In this document: one piece after another, positions 8,852 through 16,650 of the stretch
Layout of the letters: each line of letters begins with the position of its first letter
Position numbering within the stretch: position 1 is the stretch's first letter
Notes under the pieces: generated by a model
The model's database searches: none
What the model was told of the DNA's origin: nothing
The model's input: the letters and a program-made list of their open reading frames with translations, nothing else
Program-made: the position numbers and the translations under genes
Origin: a bacterium
Lineage (GTDB): Bacteria > Hydrothermota > Tepidihabitantia > Tepidihabitantales > Tepidihabitantaceae
DNA length: 55,850 nt
Assembly (NCBI GenBank): GCA_035505375.1
Contig: DATJQV010000057.1
Span: 1-55,850 of the forward strand
Direction of reading: 5' to 3'

Positions 8852-9692
8852 CGGACGCCTCGCTTAACTGACCCATCACGCCTGCGGTTGTCGGTGCCAG
8901 CAATCCGCCAAGCCCGGACTGACCGATGTAGACGGCCCCGGACATTGGCTGCTGTTCGCCGGGCGTGTAAGGGCACTGGCACGGGTTTCTGTCCTCCGGG
9001 CTCCGCGCGCGGACGACATTCGGCGCGGGCTCGTTCTCGTCTCTACACGGCGGGCTGTTGGTGAACCTTGTGCCTGCCGGCCGTTCGAAACTAGGTGCCA
9101 TGTCCGTTCTCGCACCGCCCGAACCGGCGTGGTCCCAGAGCTCGCTGGACCCTCGGAGAGCGACCTCTCTGGTCGGGTTGCCCTGCGGGGCGACCACTGC
9201 TGCTGCGGGCGCAGCATCAGAGCCGCGATGGCGATAGTCAGTCTGCGGGTCGTCTGTCTTCCTCGAGAAGTCTTCCCGAGCATTGACGTATTCGACGAAC
9301 GACACGACCTCGTCAGCCACCTCGGAATTGGTTAGCCTGATGGTGACTGCGGCCACGTAGAGAACCTTCAGGATGTTACGCGCCTGGTCTGAGCCGTCAC
9401 GCTCAAGACCGGCTAAGAACGCTGCAGTCGCGGCGCCACGGTCGTGGTTTTCCACCAGCGCCCTGATGCAACTCACGTAGTCGTCGGCACCTCTGCAGCC
9501 GTTGCCGCGCAGGATGCCGCGCAGAACCTGATATGCAGCCTCACGCTGCAACCGATGGAGCGTGGCCTGTCCGATGTTTCCGCCCGAACCGTCGATGACC
9601 TGGCCAAGGTCTCCCAAGAGTCCTGCTTGCGCTGACGCCGCCATGGCGAGGCCGATCACGATTGCGAATACGGTCCTCTTCACGCTGTTCAC
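8823..9692 (-). CDS. Secreted protein of unknown function, sigma-54 unit 1
   Basis: A 289-residue protein starting at GTG behind GAGGAGGATTC. A clear signal peptide (about residues 1-24, ending ASAQA) precedes a helical N-terminal half containing the cysteine pair NGC...YVSC. The C-terminal half is Pro/Arg/Glu-rich and probably disordered, and ends with a GAVYIGQSG motif. A similar EVYVGQSS motif occurs in the secreted protein encoded at 10088-10636, so the two may be distant relatives. The gene lies about 85 nt downstream of the predicted transcription start of a sigma-54 promoter. Function is not recognised; an envelope or extracellular role is inferred from the signal peptide. Confidence 0.65.
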   Translation of the reverse strand: MNSVKRTVFAIVIGLAMAASAQAGLLGDLGQVIDGSGGNIGQATLHRLQREAAYQVLRGILRGNGCRGADDYVSCIRALVENHDRGAATAAFLAGLERDGSDQARNILKVLYVAAVTIRLTNSEVADEVVSFVEYVNAREDFSRKTDDPQTDYRHRGSDAAPAAAVVAPQGNPTREVALRGSSELWDHAGSGGARTDMAPSFERPAGTRFTNSPPCRDENEPAPNVVRARSPEDRNPCQCPYTPGEQQPMSGAVYIGQSGLGGLLAPTTAGVMGQLSEASDARCNGQTD

Positions 9693-9734
9693 GAATCCTC
9701 CTCTGGTTTCTTCTACCTTCCCGAGAACTATGGA

Positions 9735-9775
9735 CTCACGACTTATGCCGGAGTCTGGTTTGTCATGCGTCATCG
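9735..9775 (-). promoter_or_regulatory. Conserved 41-nt 5' leader, copy 1
   Basis: This is the first of three near-identical 41-nt segments lying exactly at the predicted +1 of the three sigma-54 promoters. It starts CGATGA on the minus strand and ends TCGTGAG. It contains a short stem, GACT...AGTC, around an 8-nt loop. Confidence 0.5.
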
Positions 9776-9787
9776 CAATAGACAAAG

Positions 9788-9802
9788 GCAGCAAGCGTGC
9801 CA
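9788..9802 (-). promoter_or_regulatory. Sigma-54 type (-24/-12) promoter, copy 1
   Basis: The minus strand reads TGGCACGCTTGCTGC. The -24 element TGGCAC is perfect, and the -12 GC lies the required 10 bp from the GG. The only departure from consensus is CTGC in place of TTGC. Predicted +1 is near 9776. Confidence 0.72.
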
Positions 9803-9877
9803 GAGGTGGTTAGCGCCGTTGTTTCAGTAGGTTGGACAGGGCGAAGCAAGCTGCGGCCGCGTGCAAGGGGTTTTCGT

Positions 9878-9915
9878 GTTGCGCGGGCGCAACGGGGTTG
9901 TGGCGGGCACGCAAC
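9878..9915. promoter_or_regulatory. Tandem palindromic activator sites, copy 1
   Basis: A palindrome GTTGCGCGGGCGCAAC (9878-9893, 7-bp perfect arms) is followed by a degenerate second site at 9900-9915 that matches the best site at 13 of 16 positions. They lie about 75-125 bp upstream of the sigma-54 promoter, the usual position for an enhancer-binding protein. Confidence 0.65.
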
Positions 9916-10041
9916 AGCAACAAAGCACGTCGGGCGGTATGAGAGAGGCGGCTGCAGAGCCGCTCCTCGATTCGTCATTGGACAATCTCGACGAGTTCAC
10001 GCGTCTCCGTGATGTCGCCAATCCTGAGTTTGCAAGTGTCA

Positions 10042-10061
10042 GGGCGGGCGCAAGCCCGCCC
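10042..10061. terminator. GC-rich stem-loop, possible terminator
   Basis: Arms GGGCGGGC and GCCCGCCC enclose a GCAA loop. It starts 26 nt after the stop of the secreted-protein gene transcribed towards it. There is no clear T-run, so termination is only likely. Confidence 0.45.
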
Positions 10062-10087
10062 CGACCGCACGAATCGGGCGCGCCCTA

Positions 10088-10636
10088 CTACCGCGGATGC
10101 ACGGGCCTTGTTTCTGTGTACTGGATTGGGCCGGCCTGGAATGACAGCTGGTCAGTCAAACCGCGCCGGCTGTCAAGGCACTTCGTGGCGGAGGCCTCAA
10201 CCCCCACCGGCCCGAGTCTGCCACTGACGCCGCCGCCGAAGCAGGCACCGCTCGACTGGCCGACGTAAACCTCTCCCCGAGCCAGCTCACCGGCGTCAAC
10301 TGACAGAGTGCCTTGGTTGTCAACGCACACTCCAATGGGACCAGCACCGTAGCACGCGCCGACCGTGCGCTCGACCTGGTCACCCGACGTGGACCCCTGG
10401 TAGTTGCTCAAGCCGGTTGCGGAGCTGTGGCCGTTCACGGTCGGACTCGGATTCGAATAGTAGGGAGACTGAGGGAGGCAGCGAGTCGGGTAGGAGCAGT
10501 TGTTCTGATACGAGTTGCCGTGAGGATAGTACTGCGCCTGCACCAGTGACGCGAATGCACTGATTGCGACGAGCAGTGCCGCAACTGCCACGGACTGAGC
10601 ATAGGTCCTCGTTGTTAGGCGATTGCAGTGAGACAT
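10088..10636 (-). CDS. Small secreted protein, sigma-54 unit 2
   Basis: A 182-residue protein whose ATG follows AGGAGGAGATGAA. The signal peptide ends SLVQAQ near residue 35. The mature part is rich in Tyr, Ser, Asn and Gly at its start and contains eight or so cysteines or Gly-rich turns (ACYGAG, ACFGGGVSG), suggesting a small disulfide-rich or surface protein. A GEVYVGQSS motif matches GAVYIGQSG in the protein of unit 1. The leader is about 128 nt and includes the conserved 41-nt element. No family recognised. Confidence 0.65.
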   Translation of the reverse strand: MSHCNRLTTRTYAQSVAVAALLVAISAFASLVQAQYYPHGNSYQNNCSYPTRCLPQSPYYSNPSPTVNGHSSATGLSNYQGSTSGDQVERTVGACYGAGPIGVCVDNQGTLSVDAGELARGEVYVGQSSGACFGGGVSGRLGPVGVEASATKCLDSRRGLTDQLSFQAGPIQYTETRPVHPR

Positions 10637-10722
10637 TTCATCTCCTCCTGTGAGCATCCCATTCAGCGCACCAGGGATGCGAGTTCTCGTCTCCGGCTCG
10701 GTGCCGCCGGATGAAGCGTGGG

Positions 10723-10763
10723 CTCGCGACTTATGCCGGAGTCTGGTTTGACATGCATCATCG
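10723..10763 (-). promoter_or_regulatory. Conserved 41-nt 5' leader, copy 2
   Basis: Second copy, beginning one base after the predicted +1 (10764). It contains GACTCCGGCATAAGTC, able to form the GACT/AGTC stem. Similarity to copy 3 continues downstream to about 10696, with another possible hairpin CCGGC...GCCGG. Confidence 0.5.
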
Positions 10764-10775
10764 GGACAGGTGAGT

Positions 10776-10790
10776 GCAGCATGCGTGCCA
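10776..10790 (-). promoter_or_regulatory. Sigma-54 type (-24/-12) promoter, copy 2
   Basis: The minus strand reads TGGCACGCATGCTGC, with a perfect TGGCAC and 10 bp between GG and GC. Predicted +1 is near 10764. Confidence 0.72.
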
Positions 10791-10865
10791 GAGGCGGCTG
10801 GCGCTGCTATTTCAGGGGCTAGGCTGGCTAGAGCAGGCTGAAGTTCGACGTGAGGGATCGCTCGT

Positions 10866-10903
10866 GTTGCGGGGCGCCACGGTGGCTGTTGCGTGGACGC
10901 AAC
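10866..10903. promoter_or_regulatory. Tandem palindromic activator sites, copy 2
   Basis: A degenerate site (GTTGCGGGGCGCCAC, 10866-10880) lies 7 bp before the best palindrome of the set, GTTGCGTGGACGCAAC (10888-10903). Total length is 38 bp, as in copy 1. Confidence 0.68.
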
Positions 10904-10945
10904 ATGCGGCGAAGGCAGAGAGACCTCTCCACTGCGGTCGGAATG

Positions 10946-11344
10946 GCACCGCGGGCTCGGGCTTCCGAGCAGGCGGGAGGCGATCAGCCGTCGGCTGTGA
11001 GCTGTGGGCCGTCAGTGGTGGTCAGTGGGGAGATAAAAGCACGTGCCCGGCGGGGCTCCAACCGTTGCTCTACTTGATATGCGCCGGGACCCTATCTTGT
11101 GGAGGATCCCCGACGTGCCCCGATGATGCGAAACGTTTAGCGTCCCCGATGCCTCCCAGTTCGCGTAACTCCTCCATGTCCTCTGGACCTGTCATCTCCG
11201 ATAGAGGGACTTGGGCCAACCACATGTTCCGCGGGTCACTCCGGTCATAGGGGAGCCTACGTCGTCACAAGCACGGTTTCACTCCGCCATCTCGACAGAG
11301 GTTTGCTCACTCCTTACGCGAGATTCCCAGAATGGTGGTAGATG
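10946..11344. other. Intergenic stretch, possible gene remnant
   Basis: No convincing gene. A minus-strand open frame of 51 codons (11225 to 11070) has a protein-like composition (NMWLAQVPLSEMTG...) but starts just after an in-frame stop and has no ribosome site. It may be the tail of a decayed gene. Around 10990-11030 there is a self-similar dispersed repeat (CGTCGGCTGTGAGCTGTGGG). Confidence 0.3.
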
Positions 11345-11493
11345 TGGGGCTGTTGAAAGAGGGCCTCACTACGTTCCGTCAGCGTGGCGGGCAGAATGAA
11401 GCCAGTGGAAGTAGCTCTACTGCGGCGGTTGCGGACGGCCGCTCCTGCGTGAAGCCTCAGGTCGGCTCCAAGATGGGGTTTTTCAACAGCCCC
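11345..11493. mobile_element. MITE-like element, copy A
   Basis: A 149-bp segment bounded by imperfect terminal inverted repeats: GGGGCTGTTGAAA at 11346-11358 and TTTTTCAACAGCCCC at 11479-11493. It has no coding capacity. A second copy of identical length lies at 42471-42619, and the right halves align well (CTACTGC.GCGGTTGC.GACGGCCGCT...). This fits a non-autonomous transposon remnant; no matching transposase gene is in the window. Confidence 0.7.
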
Positions 11494-11560
11494 GATGCAC
11501 CTATGCTGCTACGGATCTACTGTGGCTTCATCCTGACGTCAGGCGGTCCGCAGAGGATGG

Positions 11561-12013
11561 TCATTTGAAGTTCGGATCGTCGTCGTGCCGCGGCCACCAA
11601 GTCAATGTGTTTACGGTGCCATGGCTGTCCTCAACCCGAATCGTGGCACTGGCGTTATCGGCGTCATCAGTGGACACAGCCCCACAATTGATAGACCAAC
11701 TATACGTTTGGTTTACTCCAGCCCGCGCGTTCGCTTGTTCATCATAGGTAACAACGTCCCTGTGGTAGTCGCGGTACGAAATCGTCACAGTTGCATGGTA
11801 GTATTCCGACCACCAGTTGTTCGTCGTAATCTGAGCGTGCAGGTAGTACGTGTTGCCTACGAGGTTTGCTCCTATACCTGTCGGCCACGTGCTGGCATTG
11901 GCGAGTCCTGGAATCGCCAACGCGAGTGCCACCAGTGCACCGACTACTGCCGTCAGCGGGATCAGTGCCCGCGAGCCGGACTGGTGGCGTTGTTTCTCAA
12001 CCGCGTTTCTCAT
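11561..12013 (-). CDS. Small secreted protein, sigma-54 unit 3
   Basis: A 150-residue protein whose ATG follows AAGGAGCAAGC. The signal peptide is about 40 residues with hydrophobic core TAVVGALVALALAIPGLANA. The mature part is a beta-rich domain with aromatic-rich strands (NTYYLHAQITTNNWWSEYYHATVTISY) and ends with a His/Asp-rich tail. It could be a small extracellular beta-sandwich; no family recognised. The stop lies 67 bp from MITE copy A. Its promoter region is the closest of the three to the response-regulator gene. Confidence 0.65.
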   Translation of the reverse strand: MRNAVEKQRHQSGSRALIPLTAVVGALVALALAIPGLANASTWPTGIGANLVGNTYYLHAQITTNNWWSEYYHATVTISYRDYHRDVVTYDEQANARAGVNQTYSWSINCGAVSTDDADNASATIRVEDSHGTVNTLTWWPRHDDDPNFK

Positions 12014-12089
12014 GCTTGCTCCTTGTTCCCGCCGCGCACCACGGCGTTCGACTTCGCCTTCGGCTCGGTGCAGCCGGATGAAGCACGGA

Positions 12090-12130
12090 CTCGCGACCAT
12101 TGCCGAAGTCTGGTTTGACATGCATCATCG
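12090..12130 (-). promoter_or_regulatory. Conserved 41-nt 5' leader, copy 3
   Basis: Third copy, starting at the predicted +1. The stem reads GACT...GGTC here, so a G-U pair replaces A-U and pairing is kept. Homology with copy 2 continues to about 12055 and includes the hairpin CGGC...GCCG. Confidence 0.5.
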
Positions 12131-12142
12131 AACCATACCAGA

Positions 12143-12157
12143 GCAGCAAGCGTGCCA
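12143..12157 (-). promoter_or_regulatory. Sigma-54 type (-24/-12) promoter, copy 3
   Basis: The minus strand reads TGGCACGCTTGCTGC followed by T, identical to copy 1 in the core and with the correct GG-N10-GC spacing. Predicted +1 is near 12131. Confidence 0.75.
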
Positions 12158-12233
12158 GCGGTAATTGGCGCTGCTGTTTCAGAGGGTTAGGCTAGATGGA
12201 GCGGACTGCGTTCGGGCGTAGTGGCGTGTTTGT

Positions 12234-12272
12234 GTTCCGTGGACGCAACGGCTGGTGTTGCGTGGACGCAAC
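12234..12272. promoter_or_regulatory. Tandem palindromic activator sites, copy 3
   Basis: GTTCCGTGGACGCAAC (12234-12249, one arm with one mismatch) and GTTGCGTGGACGCAAC (12257-12272) are separated by 7 bp. They lie about 118 bp from the end of the response-regulator gene. Confidence 0.7.
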
Positions 12273-12390
12273 AGGTGGAGCGCGCCGAGAGATTCCTCCA
12301 CTACGGTCGGAATTACGTGATGGAAGGGGCCGGAGTGACGAGACGGAATCGGTCGTAGGCGGAAAGCGGCTGGCTGTGAGCTGTCGGCTG

Positions 12391-13764
12391 TTAGCTGCTG
12401 GCCGTACTAACGCCGAGGCGTTCCAAGGTTCGGTACAGCGTGGTTCTGTCTATCTCAAGGATACGGGCGGCTTCGGTTATGTTCCCTTGGCAGTCAGCCA
12501 GCACCTTGAGAATGTGCTTTCGCTCGAAATCGTCGCGAGCCGACTTGAGCGACTGGCCGTCCGATGCCGACTGCTCAGAACCGGTTTCGGCGGTTACTAG
12601 AGGTCTGATGTCATGCGCTGAGAGCGTCTGTTGGGGAAGAAGGACAACGAGCCGCTGGATGACGTTGCCGAACTCCCGGACATTGCCGGGCCAAGGTTGC
12701 GCCGCGAGAAGGTCAATAGCGTCATCTGTCAGCGCCTTCAACGGGACGCCATGCTCGGCGCAGTACTTGCCAAGGAAGTGCTCTGCCAGAGCCGGGATGT
12801 CCTCTGTCCTCTCACGGAGCGGGGGAACCCTGAGAGTCACAACGTTCAAACGGTAGAACAAGTCCTCGCGGAAGCGCTTTGCCTTGATTTCCTCTTCCAG
12901 GTTCTTGTTCGTGGCTGCGAAAGTGCGCACGTCCACCTTGAGCGTCTTTATGCCGCCGACGCGCTCAAACTCCCCTTCCTGCAGGAAGCGAAGCAGCTTG
13001 GCCTGAACATGGAAGTCCATGTCGCCAATCTCATCAAGCAATACCGTGCCCTTGTCGGCCAGCTCCAGCTTGCCCGGCTTCTGGGCGACTGCGCCGGTGA
13101 AAGCGCCTTTCTCGTGACCGAATAGCTCGCTCTCGATGAGTTCGTGTGGAATCGCGGCGCAGTTGAGGCGAACGAACGGCCCGCCGGCCACAGCGCTCTT
13201 CTGATGGACCGCGTGAGCGGCAAGCTCTTTCCCCGTGCCGCTCTCGCCCAGTATCAGGACGCTGGCCTTGGATGGCGCTACGCGGTCAATCATCTCGTAC
13301 AGTCGCTGCATGGCAGGAGACGTGCCGACCATCTGGTACTTCGCCAGAGTCTCGGCCTTGAGCGTGGCGACTTCTCGCCTGAGCAGGTCCTTTTCAAGGG
13401 CGTTCTTGATTGCGACGGTCACGCGGTCAACATCGGGCGGTTTCTCGATGAAGTCATACGCGCCCTCCTTTGTCGCCTGCACGGCCAGCTTGATGGTCCC
13501 GTAGCCGGACATCATCAATACCGGCAGCGTTGGGCTGATCTTGCGGGCCTCGTGCAAGACCTTCAGGCCGTCGAAGTCGGGCAGCCAGTAGTCCAGAATG
13601 ACCAGATTCAGGTCATTCTCACGGATGCGCCGCAGGGCCTCGGTTCCGTCCGGCGCTGCAAGGACCTCAAACCCCTGGTCTTCCAGCATCTCGCTCATCA
13701 GCGACCGGATGCTGGCGTCGTCGTCAACGACGAGGATTCGCGGCTTCACTCTCGCTGGTTTCAT
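12391..13764 (-). CDS. NtrC-family sigma-54-dependent response regulator
   Basis: A 457-residue activator with the full three-domain layout. The receiver domain (about 1-125) has the acidic pair VVDDD and the phospho-acceptor Asp in VILDYWLPD. The AAA+ domain (about 145-385) has Walker A GESGTGKE, the sigma-54-contacting loop GAFTGA, Walker B VLLDEIGD and the arginine-finger region FREDLFYRLNV. The C-terminal Fis-type helix-turn-helix reads NITEAARILEIDRTTLYRTL. The protein should remodel sigma-54 holoenzyme from upstream palindromic sites. Three sigma-54 promoters with such sites lie immediately downstream of this gene, and a histidine kinase gene lies immediately upstream. GGAAGG precedes the ATG. 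Closest named families would be NtrC/NtrX/AtoC; which one cannot be told by eye. Confidence 0.95.
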   Translation of the reverse strand: MKPARVKPRILVVDDDASIRSLMSEMLEDQGFEVLAAPDGTEALRRIRENDLNLVILDYWLPDFDGLKVLHEARKISPTLPVLMMSGYGTIKLAVQATKEGAYDFIEKPPDVDRVTVAIKNALEKDLLRREVATLKAETLAKYQMVGTSPAMQRLYEMIDRVAPSKASVLILGESGTGKELAAHAVHQKSAVAGGPFVRLNCAAIPHELIESELFGHEKGAFTGAVAQKPGKLELADKGTVLLDEIGDMDFHVQAKLLRFLQEGEFERVGGIKTLKVDVRTFAATNKNLEEEIKAKRFREDLFYRLNVVTLRVPPLRERTEDIPALAEHFLGKYCAEHGVPLKALTDDAIDLLAAQPWPGNVREFGNVIQRLVVLLPQQTLSAHDIRPLVTAETGSEQSASDGQSLKSARDDFERKHILKVLADCQGNITEAARILEIDRTTLYRTLERLGVSTASS

Positions 13765-13841
13765 GCACCTTCCATGCCCAGAACAGCCGACGGTTCACGG
13801 CTCACGGCTGACGGCCTCCAAACGGGCCGTGCAGAGGCACG

Positions 13842-13924
13842 AGATGCCTCGACCCGTCGGACTCGCTCGGAATGACAGGCTGGCGCGGTTGGACATGTCA
13901 TGCTGAGCGAAGTCGAAGCATCTC
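13842..13924. repeat. Inverted dispersed repeat between kinase and regulator genes
   Basis: A degenerate inverted pair. The left arm begins AGATGCCTCGACCCG and ends AATGACA (13842-13877); the right arm begins TGTCATGCTGAGCG and ends GAAGCATCT (13896-13924). The same kind of unit is common in genomes assembled from environmental samples. A 7-bp self-similar stretch (ACGGTTCACGGCTCACGGC) lies beside it near 13790. Confidence 0.55.
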
Positions 13925-13941
13925 TCATTCGCAGTAGTCCG

Positions 13942-16374
13942 CTATCCTGCCGGCAGCGTGATTGTCACGGTCGTACCTGCACCTTCTTTGCTCTCTACCC
14001 TGATCGTGCCCTTGTGGTCCTCAATGATGCGCTTGGTGATGGCCATTCCCAGCCCGGTTCCGCCGGGCTTGAGCGCGAAGAACGGCTCGCAGACCTCGTC
14101 GAGATAGCGCTCAGGGATTCCCTTGCCGGTGTCCTGCACCACTGCCTCCACCTTCTTGCCCTCAACGATGTACGATGTACGAATGGTGATGGTTCCCGAA
14201 TCAACGATTGCCGAGATGGCGTTTTCGATGATGTTGGAGCAGGCTACAGCCATCTGGTCGCGGTCCAGTGCCACCAACGGCAGGCCTTCGGCCAGGTCGT
14301 ACCTTAGCTCAACGTCCGCAGGTCTGACGCCCTCAAACTTGCTTGCACACTGACGAACGACCTCGTTGATGGCGGTCGAGACAAGCTTCGGCGGTTCCAA
14401 CTTGCTCAGTCGCATGAATCCGTCCGCCATCTTCTTCAGCCGGTCAATCTCGTCTCTTAGGCTCGTGTAGTATCGTTCGGTCTCGGGTGTGCGGTACTTG
14501 TCGAGTCGTTGGAGAGTCAGCGCCATCGCGGTGAGCGGGTTCTTGATGTCGTGCGCCAACTTCTGGGCGGCCGGCGCCCAGGATGTCACGCGTTTCATGT
14601 ACTCGACTGCGGAGATGTCCTCGAGCGTTAGCAGGGTGCCGGACTCCACCGGTGTTGCCCGGGCGAGGACTGTTTGCCCGGTGGACAGCGACAGTGGCAG
14701 TTCGCGTGCCGCTCTACCTTCTGCAGTGGAGCTAGCGAGTGAGGCAAGAGAACCTGAAAGTGGAGTGCTCTCAGTCGCACCGGCAGCCAAGAGAAGCTCA
14801 CGTCCCCTTGGGTTCGAACGCCGCACGTTACCCCGACGGTCGAGTTCGAGGACCCCGGCCGCGCCGGTGAGGCCTCGGATAATCGTGCGGATGTCGCGCA
14901 GATGCCGGTATCGGTAGGCGAAGGAGACCAGAATGGGAACCATGAGAGCTGCCGTAAGGATGGAAAGAAACCACCCCAATGCTACCCTTCGTGACAGAAC
15001 CGGGCTGACTCGGATTTCGTATAGCCGGTACGTCCTGGTCTGATCGCTGGTCGGGCCGGCTAGAAGGACAGATCTGCGCTTGTGGCGCAGAACTCGGAGA
15101 TCGCCGTCGCCGACGAGTGATTCAGCTATCGGCCGCCACTTGGAGTCGAAAATGATTGCTCGCCCGTTGGAGACTTGGACCAGCAGTTGGTCGTGGAGGC
15201 TGTCCGTGAACCTGCCCACATAGACGGCAGTACCGTAACCGCCGGTCAGTGGGATCTCCCTGACCAGCCTTAGTTTGTTGTCCAGAATCCTCATAGTATC
15301 GTCTCTGCCGGTCAGGGCGAGCCTCGGCTGGCCCGCCCGATCGGAAAAACCCACGCATGATGCATTGAGTTGTCCGTACTGAGCCGAGAGAACGCATCCC
15401 CCGTTGGAGGCATCCAGGACAAACAGACTGTCGGGCTGTGCGCCAGGGATCGCACAACCGCGCTCGACTACGAGGACTTGTGGAGTGCCAGCCGCCGTCT
15501 TGCCGAACCACGCAACCTGGGCCTCCTGACCGTAGGAACCGATGTCCCGCCGCCACTTCTCGCGGCCATCGCCGCCAACGCAAGCGACGTATGTAAGCGT
15601 GTCTGGCGGGTCATACCCGGGCGGCCGGTTCCCCGGTGCCAACGAACCGACGATAACTTCAGGCTTCCCGTCATTATCGACATCTCCGACAAGAAAGTTG
15701 CTCGGGTTCGGGCCCATCTCGTAGTACCAGAGGCGTTTGCCCGTTGCCCAGTCAATGGCGAAGATCCCTCTGGGCTGGAGGTCGAATCCTACCGCGACGG
15801 AGACGACCAGTTCTTTCCTGCCGTCCCCACCCAGATCATGTAGTTCGACTTGGCGGATGGCCCCATCCCACCAGTCGGGGGCTACTAGGCTGCGACCGCC
15901 CGCAACGGAGATTTCGCGCCTCGGCCAGAGGTCGTAGACGAAAGCGGAGTCTCCGCGGTCGTAGCTCACCCACACAGTGTCTCCGTTGATCCCGCCAGCC
16001 GAAGCTCCTCGTGACAGGGTCCCCTCCTTGAAGACGCGCGACCCAGATGCGACGTCGAAGTTCTGGTCGTACGCAACGACGTAGAAATCGCTGGCAAGCG
16101 TGAGAAGCTCGTCGACGGAATCACCGTTGACATCAATCGGGAAGACTGCGAGCAGTTTGTGCTCCCAAAGGAGATTGATATCAGCAGGCATGAGCCTGGC
16201 TGAGGAGAGGCCAGCCAGCATCAGTATCCCCAGAACGCCACGCCACACGGCGACATGGCGCGCTGCCATCCCCCAATGGTGAAACAGGCGGGGGCCGGTG
16301 AAGACCATCACCGTGCCGCGCTCGTCCGCGTCGCGGATAGTGCGTGCGTCGCGATTTCCGAGTTTCAGTCTCAT
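13942..16374 (-). CDS. Sensor histidine kinase with extracytoplasmic propeller domain
   Basis: About 810 residues. A hydrophobic N-terminal segment (VLGILMLAGLSSA) is followed by about 400 residues of FG-GAP/VCBS-like blades with DxDxDG-type loops (DVNGDSVDE, DLGGDGRKE, DVDNDGKPE), expected outside the membrane. A transmembrane helix lies near residue 470 (FLSILTAALMVPILVSFAY), then a PAS-like region. The HisKA domain has AHDIKNPLT. The ATPase domain has the N-box NIIENAI, the DTGKGIP box and GGTGLGMAI. All catalytic residues are present. It should phosphorylate the NtrC-type regulator encoded next. The ATG at 16374 is preceded by AGGTGAG. A GTG at 16410, 5 nt after a good -10 element, would give a leaderless mRNA and 12 more residues. 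Confidence 0.9.
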   Translation of the reverse strand: MRLKLGNRDARTIRDADERGTVMVFTGPRLFHHWGMAARHVAVWRGVLGILMLAGLSSARLMPADINLLWEHKLLAVFPIDVNGDSVDELLTLASDFYVVAYDQNFDVASGSRVFKEGTLSRGASAGGINGDTVWVSYDRGDSAFVYDLWPRREISVAGGRSLVAPDWWDGAIRQVELHDLGGDGRKELVVSVAVGFDLQPRGIFAIDWATGKRLWYYEMGPNPSNFLVGDVDNDGKPEVIVGSLAPGNRPPGYDPPDTLTYVACVGGDGREKWRRDIGSYGQEAQVAWFGKTAAGTPQVLVVERGCAIPGAQPDSLFVLDASNGGCVLSAQYGQLNASCVGFSDRAGQPRLALTGRDDTMRILDNKLRLVREIPLTGGYGTAVYVGRFTDSLHDQLLVQVSNGRAIIFDSKWRPIAESLVGDGDLRVLRHKRRSVLLAGPTSDQTRTYRLYEIRVSPVLSRRVALGWFLSILTAALMVPILVSFAYRYRHLRDIRTIIRGLTGAAGVLELDRRGNVRRSNPRGRELLLAAGATESTPLSGSLASLASSTAEGRAARELPLSLSTGQTVLARATPVESGTLLTLEDISAVEYMKRVTSWAPAAQKLAHDIKNPLTAMALTLQRLDKYRTPETERYYTSLRDEIDRLKKMADGFMRLSKLEPPKLVSTAINEVVRQCASKFEGVRPADVELRYDLAEGLPLVALDRDQMAVACSNIIENAISAIVDSGTITIRTSYIVEGKKVEAVVQDTGKGIPERYLDEVCEPFFALKPGGTGLGMAITKRIIEDHKGTIRVESKEGAGTTVTITLPAG

Positions 16375-16415
16375 CTCACCTGCCAAGGCCAGGTGGGTTT
16401 GAGGTTCCACGCAGA

Positions 16416-16443
16416 ATTGTAGGCGCGTGGGAAGTGAAGTCAA
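16416..16443 (-). promoter_or_regulatory. Sigma-70 type promoter for the histidine kinase gene
   Basis: The minus strand reads TTGACT, a 16-bp spacer, then TACAAT. The -10 element ends 5 bp before a GTG in frame with the kinase. Confidence 0.65.
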
Positions 16444-16650
16444 GCAGACGGAGGCGCGTGCGAAAGTGGGACCGGGAAACTGGTCGAAGGGTCGGCCGGG
16501 CGTGAGCACAACGGGTCAGATGGCGCGGCTAGAACATGATGTCGAGGACCTAGCCACGGGGATCCAGGAGCAGCGTGCGAGTGGCCAACTACGAAAGTCC
16601 AAGGGAAGGCGAAGGACCACGATGCACGCGGGGCGCGCAAGTGAAGAACT

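Noticed and set aside
11070-11225. 51-codon minus-strand frame with protein-like composition
   Set aside because: No ribosome site and an in-frame stop just upstream; kept only as a possible remnant.
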